From Eleusine coracana subsp. coracana (Eukaryota > Streptophyta > Magnoliopsida > Poales > Poaceae), in contig CM064421.1 in assembly GCA_032690845.1 (NCBI GenBank), forward strand, positions 36,446,963-36,510,962: a DNA stretch of 64,000 bases, read 5' to 3'. A program made the position numbers and the translations under genes. The notes under the pieces were generated by a model, which worked only from the letters and a program-made list of their open reading frames with translations, had not been told where the DNA came from and searched no databases. Positions 1-13,100 of the stretch are shown here, piece by piece. Within the stretch, counting starts at the first letter, position 1, and each line of letters opens with the position of its first letter.

Positions 1-1600
1 TACTCCATCTTTTTCCGCCGGATTGTTATGACACTGTCTCTCTATAATAACTAAGATAGTTTGTCTTTAAATGTAATAGAAACTGTGATTAATTGATTTG
101 ATAGGATTCAATTGACTATTGTAATTTATTGATCCGGTATACTGTTCTTTGAAAAGCGAACTATTATGTTATGCCAAAAGTTTAAAGTTTATGTAACTCC
201 AAAAGTTAAAGAAGTTTATTTTGATATGAGGTGGTATATAATAGTAATTATGTTCTATTGATATATTTAATGATCATTGTGAACCTGTTATCTTTACATA
301 CTATTTTATTAACAAATAAGCTTTTAATATTTTAACCTTACGATCAAAAGGAGAATGTTGAAATATGATCTATGGATAAAACAATAAAAGAAAAGTCAAA
401 AATCAAAGAAATGCAAATCCATAGAATTCAAATGCAAATACCATAGTTTTAAACCAAATTAAAACAATGGATATGGTTTTTTAGTATTTGAGATTTGATG
501 GGTTTTGTCCCTGATCTGTAGGGAAGAACCGACTCTCTGGTGTTGGTTCCCTCTCTATAAAATGGGTATAAAAGGAGAACAGTGATTCATTAGAAAAACA
601 GAAAATTTCAACCCCTCCTCTAAAGGCAATCCGATCTGCTATCCTATTCAAAACAGAGAAAAGAACAAAAATACCACAATCAACTAGTTTAATATATTTT
701 AAGCAAGATACCGATGATGTGATTCAATAGAAGCTAGAAGATACTTCTAGTTTTCTAACAGATAGTTCCCGGCGCATGCCCTGTAAATTACACGAGCAGC
801 ACGGCGTCCTGTCGTGCCGCACGTACCATCACCACACAAAAGAAATGGTGGTGTTTTTTTTTAATAGGAAGAAATGGTGGTGCTGGATCGTTTGGGCCGG
901 GGTTGCCTCATGCAACCGCTCGGGCGAGTTGATGGACGTTCTCGGGCGCGCTCCTCTGATGCCGGCTGCCGCTTAACCAGCCGGGCGTCCAATCGACCGA
1001 CGAGGAGGCGGTGATGAGAGTCACCACCAGCAGCAGAGCACCCAGCAGTAGTATTACAAGGAATTTGGTTTGCACTCTATTGGCCAGTGTGCTCCCCAGG
1101 TCGGTCGATTGGAGCTATCCGCTGCTGACACGAGCGGCACTAGCGCATTGTCGTGGCGCGGAAATAAACCTGGGTTCGTCGTGTTCGCTGGCAATGCGAC
1201 GCGCTCTCCTCCGCTTTGTTAACCGCAGAGAGTTCACCTTGTTTAAAAGAGTTCAAGCCACCAGTCCATTACTCCATCTTTCCCCTTGTGTCCCATGACG
1301 TCCAGTCCACGAGTCGCCTGCGGCGACGCCCGAGACGCCGACCAATCCGGGTGTATAAAGAGGCTGACACTTCCTTCGCTATCCAGATTCACAGTACAAC
1401 AACGGCCGCGGCTCTGCTGCACTCGACGTCGTGACGTCCACGAGTCGCTTCGAGCGACACCCGAGGCACCGTCCAATCCCCGGTGTCCCGACCGTGCACC
1501 CACGCGGCCACCAACTCCTCGCTCCACGTATAACCCCGCGCTGCGGCGCCGGAGTAAACAAACGCACGCAACCATGCACGCACGAGCGCGATCCATCCAG
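1..1600. other. Intergenic, upstream of LEA-like gene
   Basis: No gene recognised. The first 700 bases are AT-rich and featureless to me. From about 780 the GC content rises towards the promoter of the gene at 1730. Positions 1298-1352 and 1433-1486 are two imperfect copies of one GC-rich segment containing GACGTCC, ACGAGTCG and CCAATCC cores. ACGT and CCGAC motifs, which are ABRE- and DRE-like cores in plant promoters, are frequent here. Confidence 0.6.
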
Positions 1601-1607
1601 CACCCAC

Positions 1608-1618
1608 ACCTATTTAAC
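1608..1618 (+). promoter_or_regulatory. Probable TATA region of LEA-like gene
   Basis: A CTATTTAACC block lies about 115 bases before the start codon at 1730, followed by an A/C-rich leader typical of a plant 5' UTR. Two other TATA-like strings (near 1352 and 1528) lie farther upstream, one per copy of the duplicated segment, so the true start site is uncertain. Confidence 0.4.
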
Positions 1619-1729
1619 CAATATCTCACCACTCCGAGCACCGCCGACTCGGTAGCACCATCATCAGCCACGACGAGCAGATCCAAGCAAGCGAATCAAG
1701 CAACACACAATAATTAGCTTAGCCACAGG

Positions 1730-2098
1730 ATGGACAAGGTTGTGCCGAACATGAAGAAGGCGATGGAGGACCGGGAGGAGAAGCCCAAGGTGCCGTCGCG
1801 TGACCCGGACCTGAGCGAGATGGTGGCCGGGGAGCAGCCGCAGCTGCAGCGGGAGCACCAGCCGCCCAACATCTCCGAGATGAAGCCGCTCACGCGCGAG
1901 GCGTACGGCGGCGGGATGTACGCCGACGAGGGCCCGGGCCGAAGGGCCCCGCCGTCCAACAGGCCGCGCGCCAGCGTCACGCAGAGCGCGGACGGGCCGG
2001 AGGAGGCCATGGTGGCCGGGACCAAGCCCAACCACCCGCCGCCGCCGTCCACCGGCGACCGCGACCTCGACATCACCGGGCAGTCATACATCCAGTAA
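1730..2098 (+). CDS. Small hydrophilic LEA-like protein, 122 aa
   Basis: Single-exon ORF of 122 residues beginning at the first ATG after a clean leader and ending in TAA. The protein is very hydrophilic, rich in Pro, Glu, Asp, Arg and Gly, nearly free of aromatics and without Cys. It has no membrane segment or signal peptide. Such composition is seen in late-embryogenesis-abundant and seed-maturation proteins, which stay disordered and protect cells during drying. I recognise the style but not the exact family, so the function is an inference. An AATAAA signal follows at 2210. The upstream region has ABRE- and DRE-like cores, which fits stress or seed expression. Neighbours do not inform the function. 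Confidence 0.7.
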   Translation: MDKVVPNMKKAMEDREEKPKVPSRDPDLSEMVAGEQPQLQREHQPPNISEMKPLTREAYGGGMYADEGPGRRAPPSNRPRASVTQSADGPEEAMVAGTKPNHPPPPSTGDRDLDITGQSYIQ

Positions 2099-2209
2099 AA
2101 CAAGTAGCCGTCTTGCTTGTGCGTCGTTTGTGTACGCTTTGTTGTGCGCTCTCTCTCTATGGTCCGGGAATAGCTTTCTGCTCTAAGCCTGTAATTAAGC
2201 CCGCTAACG

Positions 2210-2215
2210 AATAAA
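2210..2215 (+). terminator. Poly(A) signal AATAAA
   Basis: Canonical AATAAA 112 bases after the stop of the LEA-like gene, in a T-rich 3' region. Confidence 0.6.
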
Positions 2216-3346
2216 CTTTATTACCGGACGGAACAGTTTGATGTTTTTTTTCTGTGGGAAGAAATGTACTGTAATTGGGCCCAAAATCAAATGTACGGGC
2301 TTACTTTCTGACGGCTGTGATCATCCTAAAGGCCCAATAATAATCGAAAGAATTGGCCCAGTCAAAACACATGGTCTCGGGCTCTCGGCTTCTTGTTACT
2401 ACTACTTTCCTACGTTGCGGAAAGCGAAATTTTCCCCATTCTAAAAAATGAAAAATCCCGTTGACAGGAACCGTGATGAGAGAGGATCCGGAGACCGAAG
2501 CCAGAATGAAACTAAGCTCTACGATGACGCTACTGACGAAAACGATGGCGAAATCGAGAGAATCGTGTGCAAAAGCCAAAGCGCGGCCACTCGTATGATT
2601 CTGCAACTTTTACACGACAACAACAGAAGCTGCCCGAACGCACCACGGCCAAGCACGGGTAACATCTTCGAGACGGCAACACAGTCAACAATGCTTATCC
2701 GCCGAGCCTAGGAGAAAGGAAAAAACATGCATCTTGCACGGCCGGCATGTCCCTCCAGCGGCAAACTTATCCGCAAAAGCGTTTCGACCCGGGGCAAAAA
2801 AAAAAGGCCAAACGGTCGTCCAACCTGAGCCACGAGTTACCTGACACCTGGGCGCGCTTTGTCTGCCGGGGCGTGAGGTGTCCCACATCGTTCGGATTCA
2901 AGTGTTGACGTGGCGAGTTCCTGACCCCTAGAGCTGGCGCTTTTCCACGTAACCGTGCCCAGGCCTCATCCTGAGCCGGATCCTGATCGGGCTCCCAGTC
3001 AGTAGCCGCTCCGTTGCGCGCCACGTCAGTTAAGTACGGCTTTGTCCACATGTTTGGCTTCGCGTGGAACCACGTAAGATGTGACACGGCAAACGAGCAA
3101 GGGTGTGTGCGTCAGTATGTCACTGGTACACTTGTTGGGTCTCAGCAGGAAGATAAGAACCTACTGTACTTCGGACAACAACATAAACAGTTTGGTTCAA
3201 GTTCAGCAAACAACCTAAACAGTTTCTACCTCCCAACTGGCAAATTGCAATTTGTTGTAAGGACCAGGCATCACAGTCGTCCTCTTTGCAACTAGGAGAA
3301 TCAGACCTGAAGAAGTGTATAGAGAGGTTGCTCAGGTAGCCCTTAC

Positions 3347-3476
3347 TGACGAAGCAGAGGCTAATGTGGCTGCAGTGACGAAGCAGAGGCTAATGTGAGC
3401 AGCCATTTTATATCCATACACTTCCAACTTGCTCTAACGTGAGCAGCCAATTTATATGTACACACTTCCAACTTGC
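3347..3476. repeat. Two short tandem duplications
   Basis: The string TGACGAAGCAGAGGCTAATG occurs at about 3347 and again at about 3376. Directly after it, a unit of about 40 bases starting GTGAGCAGCCA occurs at about 3397 and 3439 with a few differences. Confidence 0.75.
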
Positions 3477-4049
3477 TAATGCGACGGTCTCCAAGGAGAA
3501 AACTATATATAATTGCAGAGTGCGTGAGACACAAGCACCGTGAGACAAGGGACGAGGTCTTCTAGCGTGAGCATGTCAAGTCGATTTGGTCTCGTACCGA
3601 TGCTTTCTTAGTTGGTCTCGGATCTTAAATACATTCATTCAAAAGAAGAATGCCCAATATATCTTTGCAAGCAATGAAAGCCTTTGTTCACTCGGATTGT
3701 TCTAAAGAAAAAAAATCAATTTCGTAAAATCGTAAGACAAGAAAAATATGAACGAGCAAGTACTCCATTCGTCCTAATTTAGTTGATATTTTAAAGTCCG
3801 ACACAGAAATTAAGAATAAGTATAAAAAATGATACATATAAAATAAGGAGAAGAGAGATAGAGATAGAGGTGTATTATGAAGAAAGAAAGATACATCGAA
3901 AAGTAAGAATAATAATTATTTTAAAAAAACTAAAAAAGGCTAGAATGTCTAACAAGATTCAAGTTATTTATAATAAGTAAGACTTTTATTAATAAAGATG
4001 TGTTTGTAATGACTTTATGAATCCTAAAACCAACCAATCTATATAAGGG

Positions 4050-4260
4050 TTAGTTCGTTTCCATAAGAAGCTAAAGTTTAGCTTTTAAATTTTAAGTTAA
4101 ACAACACCTTCTAGGGGGCTAAAGTTTTACTCTCTTTATATATTTTTCTTCTCTAGAGTTAAAGTTTAGCTTATTTTTAGTCATTCTATTCATTTTCCTA
4201 AAACTAAAATTTAGGTTAAAGTTAAGTTTTAACCTTTAGTTCATAAAAAGAACAATCACT
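4050..4260. mobile_element. Degenerate Tourist-like MITE (tentative)
   Basis: A roughly 200-base AT-rich stretch has AGCTAAAGTTTAG-type motifs on the left and the inverse type on the right, giving an imperfect fold-back. Grass Tourist/Harbinger MITEs often carry CTAAAGTTTAG repeats. Exact ends and target duplication could not be set. Confidence 0.35.
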
Positions 4261-4928
4261 AAGAATCTCTCTTTGGCACAAGTGATTCTTTCAGCTGAAA
4301 AAAGAAAAACAACCAGGATAAATCGAGATTGTAAGCTAGTAACTTTTTAGAAACAAACTTAAAATTACTTTTCTGAATTAAAACGAAAGAAAATATTACA
4401 TCAAACAACTAAAAGAGAAAAAAAATCAGAAAAGTACAAACTCAAAACAAGAAAAAGGGCCAGTCTATATCTACGATTTGTGTTTGAAAAAAAAAACACT
4501 GGACCAGTGCCCGACACTCATACCTTGCCATGGTCCACATGTCATCCACTCCTGACCGCTTGCCGATCTGGATTTCCCTGGCAAGTGAGACCCACCAGCC
4601 TCCGGCCTTCTCCTCCTTTGCTCTCGCCTTCTCCCTCCTCTCCGTCTCTCCCAGCCCCATGCTTAGCTACCATTCTGCATCCAAGCAATCTGCAAAGATC
4701 TAATAAAACCCTCAGGAACTTGGACCATTTCTCTCTCCTCACCTCCGGGGGCCGAATCGAATCCTTATCGGTCCCTGTCGTTGGCCCGGAGCAGAGATGC
4801 GCCTGGCCATCCCTTTAAAACCCTCCCCTCTGCCTCCCTGCTCCCGCCACCGCCACTGCTAGCCCACCCCCCTTCCCGGCCGCCGCGCGCCGTCTCCTCG
4901 GCCTCCCGCCTCGCCGTGGCATGAGAAG

Positions 4929-7900
4929 ATGGCCGCGTGCTCCAGGGGCCTTGCGGCTCCGCCGTTCGATCTGACCGCGGCGAGGGGGGCGGCGTCATGG
5001 CCCCGCCGCCCCGCGCGAATTCGGTGCCGCTGCGGCGCCGAGCCCCTGGAGACGCGGAGGCGCCTCGCCAGGGCGGCCGCGGCTGCGCCGGAGCGCACCG
5101 AGGAGTGGCGCGTCGACGGGAACACGCCCTCCGCCGCTGCACCGGCCCGGCGGCGCGCCAATCTCATCGCCATGCCCCCAGTCCCCTTCCCTTCACCTCG
5201 GTACGTGTGGGCGTGATTGCAACTGCGCATCTAGGGTTTTTAGCTCCACGCACCTGTAGTGTGTTCTGGGCCTCACATTGTCACTTACAGTCATTAGTCG
5301 TTTGTGTCGTTCCAACGTCTGCTCATTTTTAACTAATTTTGATTGCGTAAGGACATGCTAATGTGCCAATGCTTTAGACACAAGCTGCATATTTTGTAGT
5401 CCAATGTACTTTGTTTAGGTTTATGGAATTTTGACATAATATTTTTTGTTTACTAGTATAGTTCTAGAAAGCTGCCCAAGCAACAGGATTTCTATCCGCG
5501 GTGCACACCTAGGGGACCAGCTCCTCAATCTCGTGATACTCCGCCAAAGAGAGGTGGTTCCTTACTCTCATTTGCAATTTTGAAAGAGACTGTTTGTCTA
5601 CCCCCAGAATGAAATGCTTACACTTGTAGTTCCAAGTGTACTTTTCTTCTTTGCTAAGGACATGAATGCTTTCTTTGGCATCTGCCTTATAGACACTGGT
5701 ATTGCTAGTGAGAAGGAATGGGGAATCAACTTGTTGGATGAGGCAGTCAAGGAGTCCGGGACGAATGAAGATGGAAGCACTTGGTTCAGGGAGAGTGGAG
5801 AGGATCGTGGTGAGAATGGGTACCGGTGCCGCTGGGCAAGAATGGGAGGACAGAGCCATGATGGTTCCACTGAATGGACAGAGACTGTATGTTCTTGGCT
5901 CTTTACCTATTCTTACAGATCATATTCTGACCCCATGTTCTGTTGCCTTGACAATGTGCTTGCCTCCTTAATTATCGTTTGATGTGGATTTCTGTGTTTT
6001 ATGTTTAGCTCATTACTTGATCAACTTTAAACACAATTGTTATGCTCCTTTGAATGACAAGTAGAAACATTACCTTCATAATTTACAGGAATGACAGATA
6101 GTGTTGACAAGCCACCTTTGATTTCTGTGACTCTAAATTTTAACATGTGTGGCATTACCTTTTGGAGTCGATGGTGATTCTGTAACAATGAAAATAATCG
6201 CAGTATCACTCAAAAACTCTAGCATGCTTATTTGAGTTTGCATTTTCTTTGTTGGCTCCAACTTGCACTGTGCTCAATCCAACATAGAGATTCAAAATGG
6301 TCTCCTCCCAAAGCTAGATGACCAACTTTGTTGATGTGTTAACTTAATGCTGAAAGCCTGAAACAAACCATTTTCTTTTTGTCACAAAATGACCTCTGGA
6401 GGTTTATAGCTTTTGTAATCTTGTTATTTAATTTAGTTTACTGCAAATCTAACTTTTTTCTTTGTGGCAGTGGTGGGAAAAAAGTGACTGGACTGGATAT
6501 AAGGAGCTAGGTATACAACTATTCTTCTTAATGAAAGCTCCGGTATCATATATGTGCTTTGATAATCTGGTATACTATATGTGCATATATCAGAAGATCT
6601 AATTAGTACGATTGTTGCCAACTCTCTTATCTATGTTGAATGCCGTTGTGATGTTTTCTAGTCAATGTGTGCATGCAACTGTTATGGCTGACTTTTCAAT
6701 AAAATAAAACTGTTATGCATCAGGTGCTGAGAAATCTGGGAAAAACGCTGAAGGTGACTCGTGGTGGGAAAAATGGAAAGAAGTTATGTACCAAGATGAA
6801 TGGAGGTAAACTTGTAAACTCAGATATTTGAAGTTATTTGTCCTGTTCGTATGCAAGGCAGAAGATCTAGTATCTATTGCAAACTTTACTTGAACTTTGT
6901 GACTAAAAGTTGTGTACGGAGTTTCTTTTTGCTTTTTTTTTTTCCTGAAGGAAGACCATAGTGTACCGAGAATTTAAGAATTAAGATGACGTTTAAGAGT
7001 TTGTTTCCATCTGATTGTATATTCCATAACTATCCATGGTTATTCATCTGGCTATTTAGATCATTAGTTGAGAAATTCAGCGTGCTGTACCTGCTATTTA
7101 GATCAAGTTTAGAACAATCACACTCAAGAGATCTTGACTTCAGGTCATGATTGTGATTGGAAATAAAACTATCCTAGATGTTACTTGTTCTTCTGATCCA
7201 CTTGTTTAGTTGTTTCCTTTTCAGAATGCCATAAACTGACTGGTCTGTTACGTGTTGTCGTGGATGACTTGGTGAAACTATGGTTGCAATGTTTAAGACT
7301 TCTGAAAATAGTTGATCCATAAGTTGTATAGAGATAGTATCATATTACCATCTTGATGAAGATGAAAATCAGTTGTTACTAACAATCTGCATCATATAAC
7401 CTGTTCATCCTCTCCTGTACAGTAATTTGGCAAGGATAGAGAGAAGTGCTGAAAAACAAGCAAAATCAGGATCTGAAAATGCTGGGTGGTATGAGAAATG
7501 GTGAGAAGTACATAATTTCTTTTTTCTTGCTTTTGGTTGAAAAAAATTTTGTGATGTTATTTTGAAACGTGAATGCTCTCTGCCAGGTGGGAGAAATATG
7601 ATGCCAAAGGTTGGACAGAAAAAGGTGCGCACAAATATGGAAGGTTAAACGAGCAGTCCTGGTGGGAGAGATGGGGTGAACACTATGATGGCCGTGGATT
7701 TGTACTGAAATGGTGAGCCTCTTCAACTTTTCAGCACAGGTTTATATATGTGATGTCGTGGATAATATTGAATACTAAACTACCAAGTCACCATTTCCAT
7801 ATTTACCTGCCCTTGGCTACGACAGAAAAATTCGCTGCTTTTTGCAGTGTGCATAATGTCTACACTGTAAAATTTTGTGCTCTTAGTTCTGTGTGCTATA

Positions 7901-9232
7901 TTGGACTTTATTTCACATATACTTTGTCTGCTTGATTGCCAGTGAGCATTGATAACTCCTGTATTGCATGAATGTTGTTACAGGACAGATAAGTGGGCAG
8001 AGACAGACTTAGGCACCAAATGGGGGGACAAGTGGGAGGAAAAATTCTTTGCAGGAATTGGTTCACGACAAGGAGAGACATGGCATGTATCTCCTGGAGG
8101 TGAACGTAAGATCTGTTACCATTAAATACTACTTATCTATGATTCTATGCACATCATGCATCTTGTCCATAACATTTTTCTCGTCAGCATGCTAGTAATT
8201 ACTACACAGTAATCTCTCTTATTGCAATAATTTAGGTATGAGAATTGAGATAGACATATTCCTTTTGCAGTATGGACCAATTTTGTTGCTAGTTTAGTTT
8301 CTGGCTTTCAGACCGAAATGTACCTTATTTGCATTATGTGCCAATTGCTGCACGAAGGACTATGTCAATATTGAACCAGAGAATAAATTTGTGTCTTCTG
8401 TTGATATGTTCGTGTACAGTGAAATGTTATTTTTGATATATATTTAACTTCCACCTCTTATGCCTTTTAAAATCTTTTATCATTCCTTATCATGTATGAA
8501 CTGGATCCAAGCCTACAACTATATGATGAAGAGGCAAATAATTTTTTTCCAAACAACCTGTTTCCGTGATTTCAGTAAACTTATAATTATTTGCTGGGAA
8601 TAACATGATTTCTCAAGTGAGTTGTTATTGGTTTTCCTCACCTTTATGCATCTAGCAATGCATATGTAGTCTGCTATTATTTACCATCTGATTTGAACTT
8701 TCAGGCTGGTCAAGAACTTGGGGAGAAGAACACTTTGGTAATGGGTAAGTGCCATAATGATGTTCTGGTCTAACAATGAAATATTTTACTGGAATGGTGC
8801 TATGGTCTGAATTTAGACTGCAGACTTTTCCTAGCATCATCTGAAGTGATGTTACATTTATGTCCCTATCAGTGGATCACTACTAAACCGTGGCCATCCT
8901 TTATTTCAGAAAAGTCCATAAGTATGGAAAGAGCACCACTGGGGAGAGCTGGGATTTAGTAGTCGATGAGGAGACATACTATGAGTAAGATATTTTTCCT
9001 GTAAGTTTTGTGACATGATAATTTAACAATGGATCTCATTGGTTTTCTAACGTCTTGCAACAGGGCTGAGCCTCATTATGGATGGGCTGATGTCGTTGGA
9101 GACTCGACACAGCTTTTGTCGATACAACCTCTTGAAAGGCCACCTGGAGTATACCCAACTCTTGACTTCAGCTCGTCACCTCCATCAAAAGAGGATCCAC
9201 CCGGCATGCCTCCTTCTTCACCTCTTGAGTGA
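4929..9232 (+). CDS. ESV1: ESV1 starch-granule protein, chloroplastic, 11 exons
   Basis: Exons by eye: 4929-5200, 5468-5553 (or from 5462), 5693-5886, 6471-6510, 6724-6805, 7423-7500, 7587-7712, 7984-8105, 8705-8744, 8910-8984, 9064-9232. They join in frame to 427 residues, close to the roughly 426 I recall for Arabidopsis ESV1. Residues 1 to about 60 are Ala/Arg-rich, like a plastid transit peptide. The rest is a Trp/Glu-rich repeat region with WWEKW, GWYEKWWEKYDAKG and WGDKWEEKF motifs, then a Pro-rich tail. ESV1 binds glucan in starch granules and slows starch breakdown so that reserves last the night. The paralogue LESV is longer and has a different N-terminus, so ESV1 is the better match. 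All introns obey GT-AG. There is a choice of two acceptors 6 bases apart at exon 2. No lesions seen. Confidence 0.93.
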
Positions 9233-9239
9233 ATTAGAC

Positions 9240-10136
9240 TGCAAGTATAAAAGGATTTTTCTTTCTAGGCTCCAATTTTGCCTGTAAGGGAACATTCTTT
9301 GTAGAAAGTTGATCGACCGCATTCCTGCATCAATTGGTTCATTCATTCTTTTCTATGTTTTCCTTTCGCTTTCTAGAGCTTTTAGTGATCCCAAATTTGC
9401 TTGGCGAATCTAGTGGAATAATCAGTGCTTCGTAATTATATTGCTTTTGCCTACTCATCTGTTCGTACTACAGGCTACCATGTGCCTTGTATCATTCACG
9501 AGGGGAACGAACTTGGTTTATTGTACTGTTATACTCCTAGAGTGTGTTCAAATATTCAATCTTTACTCCTGGAGACTATTGGTAGACTTATCCATAGATT
9601 TGTGTAGTTGTCTCAATCGTGGAGGAAGCCTTTGACGGTACCAACGTGGCTCGTGATGCGGACGGCACCCGATGTCTGGTGCAGAGACGTCGGCATCGCG
9701 GCGTTGCCAACTTGTCATGTTCCTCGCAGCCGGGCCCCAGCCAGTCTGTCTTGGTTGACGCCCAACTCCCGCTGGGGCAACTTCCGTCTGAACTCGAAAC
9801 GCGGCATTTCAGACTTCGCACTCAACCTTGGCTTCTTTGTGTGCCGCCAGAAAGTCCAGGGCATTTTCCCTGTTTTTTTTTTTTTGACAAAGAGGGCATT
9901 TTCCCTGTTGGCCATGCAATCCACACAAATTTTGAAGCAAACGAAGAAAAGTCTCGCGCTGCAACCATTTAAGCCGCTGGAACCGCCCTGACCCCTGGAG
10001 CTTAGCACTAGCAGCCGGGCATCACCACCACCCTGTTCCACCTCCCGCGCGTCAACTCCCCAGTCAAACCTCCCTCACATACTCCTCTTCGCCTTGCCGC
10101 GGCCAGCTGAGTAGCTGACCAGTGACCACCACCATC
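9240..10136. other. Spacer between ESV1 and LysM gene
   Basis: Holds the ESV1 3' UTR and the GC-rich promoter and leader of the LysM gene. A 12-13 base motif GGGCATTTTCCCTG is present twice (near 9859 and 9895) on either side of a T-run. No separate gene seen. Confidence 0.5.
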
Positions 10137-13100
10137 ATGCCGTCGCTCGCCGCCCGCCTGGCCTTTCCGGCGGCCACGCTGCTCGTCTTCTTCGCGGCGT
10201 CCGCCTCGGCCACCAACTTCACCTGCACGGCGCGCACCACCTGCCGTTCCGCCATCGGGTACTCGGTCCCCAACGCCACCACCTACGGCGACCTCCTCAC
10301 CCTCTTCAACACCACGACGCTCCCGGACCTCCTCGGCGCCAACGGCCTCCCGCCCACCACCGCCGCTTCCACGCGCATCGCGCCAGAGACCACCGTCGTC
10401 ATCCCGTTCCGCTGCCGCTGCTCCGGCAACAAGTACAACGTGGGGCAGTCGGACGGCCACCCCGTGTACGTCGTGAAGCCGCAGGACGGGCTGGACGCCA
10501 TCGCGCGCAACGTGTTCGGCGCCTTCATCACCTTCCAGGAGATCGCCACGGCCAACAACATCTCGGACCCCAACCTCATCCAGGTCGGGCAGAAGCTCTG
10601 GATCCCGCTGCCCTGCAGCTGCGACCAGGTGGACGGCGCCGACGTCATGCACTTCGCCTACAGCGTCGCCGGCGGGGACACCACGTCCGCCATCGCCGCC
10701 AGGTACGGGGTGTCTGAGAACACGCTGCTCACGCTCAACAAGATCACCAAGGACCTGCAAAAGGAACAGATTCTTGATGTCCCCCTCCCTGGTATGTCAC
10801 ATACATCCTCCTCCTTCTGAAACCTCCCTTTCAATTACTCCCTCCATTTCACAAAAGATGTCATCCTGAGCCGTTCAATTTTTGCTTAAAAGGATGTCGT
10901 TCTTGTCTCCCCCAAATAACTGTGTCCTCAGTTAGTACAGAGGATGGGATCCTTTACGGGTTAACTCTCCTACCTTCTAGCAGGACACCATTCTTCTCTC
11001 TCCTGTCTGGCGTGTGGTGTGAGCACTTGGGAGCACGGCATCTTCATCCAAGCCCATGTGCTGCTGTATTAATAGCCTGTTGCCTCTTCCTTGGTATCTG
11101 TGTGAAAGAGTAGGACGACATCTTTTTTGACACGGAGGGAGTAGCAGTTTAGCACATTCAAAACTCTACTACGGTTTTGACAGGGAAGATGAATTCGTTT
11201 ACTTTCCTCATTAATTTTGTTAAAATAAGAAAGTCACTTCCACTGAAAGGTACTTCCACTAGTATATTGCTATGATTCAGTTAGAGATATTCCGCTGACT
11301 TCCTTGCGAAAGGAAAAAAAAAACAGAAAGGAAGATTCCACCGATAGTCTAACAATCGATGATGATTTGGTGGGCTGCACACTTCAGTGTTCAGTAATTC
11401 GGATAGATAGAGGCTCTGTGATCCATTAACACCACACTTCCCAAGTCCTCCTGCCTTCAATTTTCTTCTGATGTCAACTGCAATGGCAATCATTGTACAT
11501 TTTCAGTTCCAAACTCGACGCCGAGCAATTAACCATGGCCAGTCACTCAGTAGTCAGTCCAGGGACAATGAAATCCGTGGCCTGAAAATCGACTTGACTG
11601 TGCGCCCAAATTCGCCTGATTCCGCATTGATTCAGAATAAGCCTTTCGTTGCCCACGCTTGCCTCACCTTTAATCCAGAGCAGGGTTTAAATAACCGATT
11701 TAACCGGTCGGCTCGATTCGGTGAAAAACAAACCGGTTAACCGTATTGCTATAGTACCAGGTCCGGTTTTATCCAGCTAACCAGTCGGTTAGCGTGACCG
11801 GTCGAGACCAGTCATCTGGTTAACTGAAATAACCGGCCGGTTTCTACCGGTTATTTGAGGGACCGGAATAACCGGCGGCGACACGGATGAGGCAACCGGA
11901 ATAAGCGACAAAATCCTTCTTTCCCAGTTCAGAGCATTGGGGACGGTGGCAACGCAGGTGTCGCCCGTGGCGCTCGGTTCGATTCAAGGGCCAGCTCTCT
12001 GATCCTTATATCGCGTGCCCACATTCACGCCCTATTGCTATTGGTGAGCCAAGTATCCCCGTGGAGCCGCGTGCTTGAGCGCACGCTCAACCACCAATGG
12101 CCACCGCGCCCTCGGCGCGCCACCGCAGGAGCTTTTCTGGGACCGTCGGCGAAGCGCTCGACGGACCGCGGTCACGGATGGAGCTTTCAAGGAGTGAATA
12201 CGAACGCGGTATGCCTAGTGGCGAGGGTCGCCGGCGTCGCCGCGGCCTCGTCGGGTTACATTTTTACAAAGGCCCCTTATTTGAATCGCGTCCAAATATT
12301 TGCAAAATACCCCTATATTGGATCACGGTTATTAATTGTGATCTAAAGTAGGGGGTTACAAAGGCTCTGAACGGCATGGAAGGGTTGTAGAGAAGGAGAA
12401 CTCGTTGTCGCTTCATCCTTGCGAACTGGAGAAAAATAAAATACTAAGTCCACCCTTTTGATTTGATTTCTCAAGGATATACTCGAAGAAAATTAAGTTT
12501 GAAGAGATTATTAATTATATGTACTTTTCTGATTAGTTCTGACCTGTTGCTATCATTGGACAAACTGTTTGACTCTGCAGTATGAAACTCTGAATATAGT
12601 ACTACCTTATTAGACCAGTAAGTTGACTTTGACCGTTTAAAAGTCACAATTGTTAGCAAGACTTTGGAACTTGGACATACGCATCCTGTTAACTACTGTT
12701 GATCATCTTTCATGGAAACACTATTAAGTGATATGAAAATATTTTCGTTACCCGGTATTAACTGCTCTTGAAATTGTGCTGCTCTCAGTCTGCCATTCGT
12801 CAATCAGCAACACCTCAGCTGATCACGGTCTGCTGATCCCGAATGGCTCCTACGCGCTCACTGCAAACAATTGCATCCAGTGCAAGTGCAGTGCCAACAC
12901 GTACCAGTAAGATCACATGTTCCTATCTCTACTTTTGCAATTTCCCAATCCCCGGCGACCAGAGTTGACATTTCTTCTCCATGACATTACCAGGCTAGAC
13001 TGCACTCCGGTGCAAGGCAACAGGTCATGCCCTGCAGTTCCGCCGTGCACCGGCGGACTGAAGCTTGGGGAGATGAACCGCACCGGTTGCGGATCTATGT

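Larger units (their letters stand above)
2230..4900. other. Intergenic spacer with small repeats
   Basis: No gene recognised. It holds short tandem duplications at 3347-3476, a Stowaway-like left end at 3762, and an AT-rich stretch with repeated AAAGTTTAG-type motifs at 4050-4260 that resembles a worn Tourist-type MITE. The last 300 bases are C- and T-rich and form the leader and promoter of the ESV1 gene. Confidence 0.5.

Noticed and set aside
2448..2711. 87-residue plus-strand frame after the LEA-like gene
   Set aside because: Polar, motif-free, starts in the 3' flank of another gene with no promoter or splice evidence.
3762..3960. Stowaway-like left end TACTCCATTCGTCC
   Set aside because: No matching inverted right end found, so kept only as a remark in the spacer description.
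10008..10760. 250-residue minus-strand frame opposite LysM exon 1
   Set aside because: Shadow of a GC-rich exon; Gly/Arg/Val-rich without motifs.
12265..12360. Repeated TTACAAAGG motifs suggesting a small element
   Set aside because: The motifs are direct, short and without inverted ends or target duplication.
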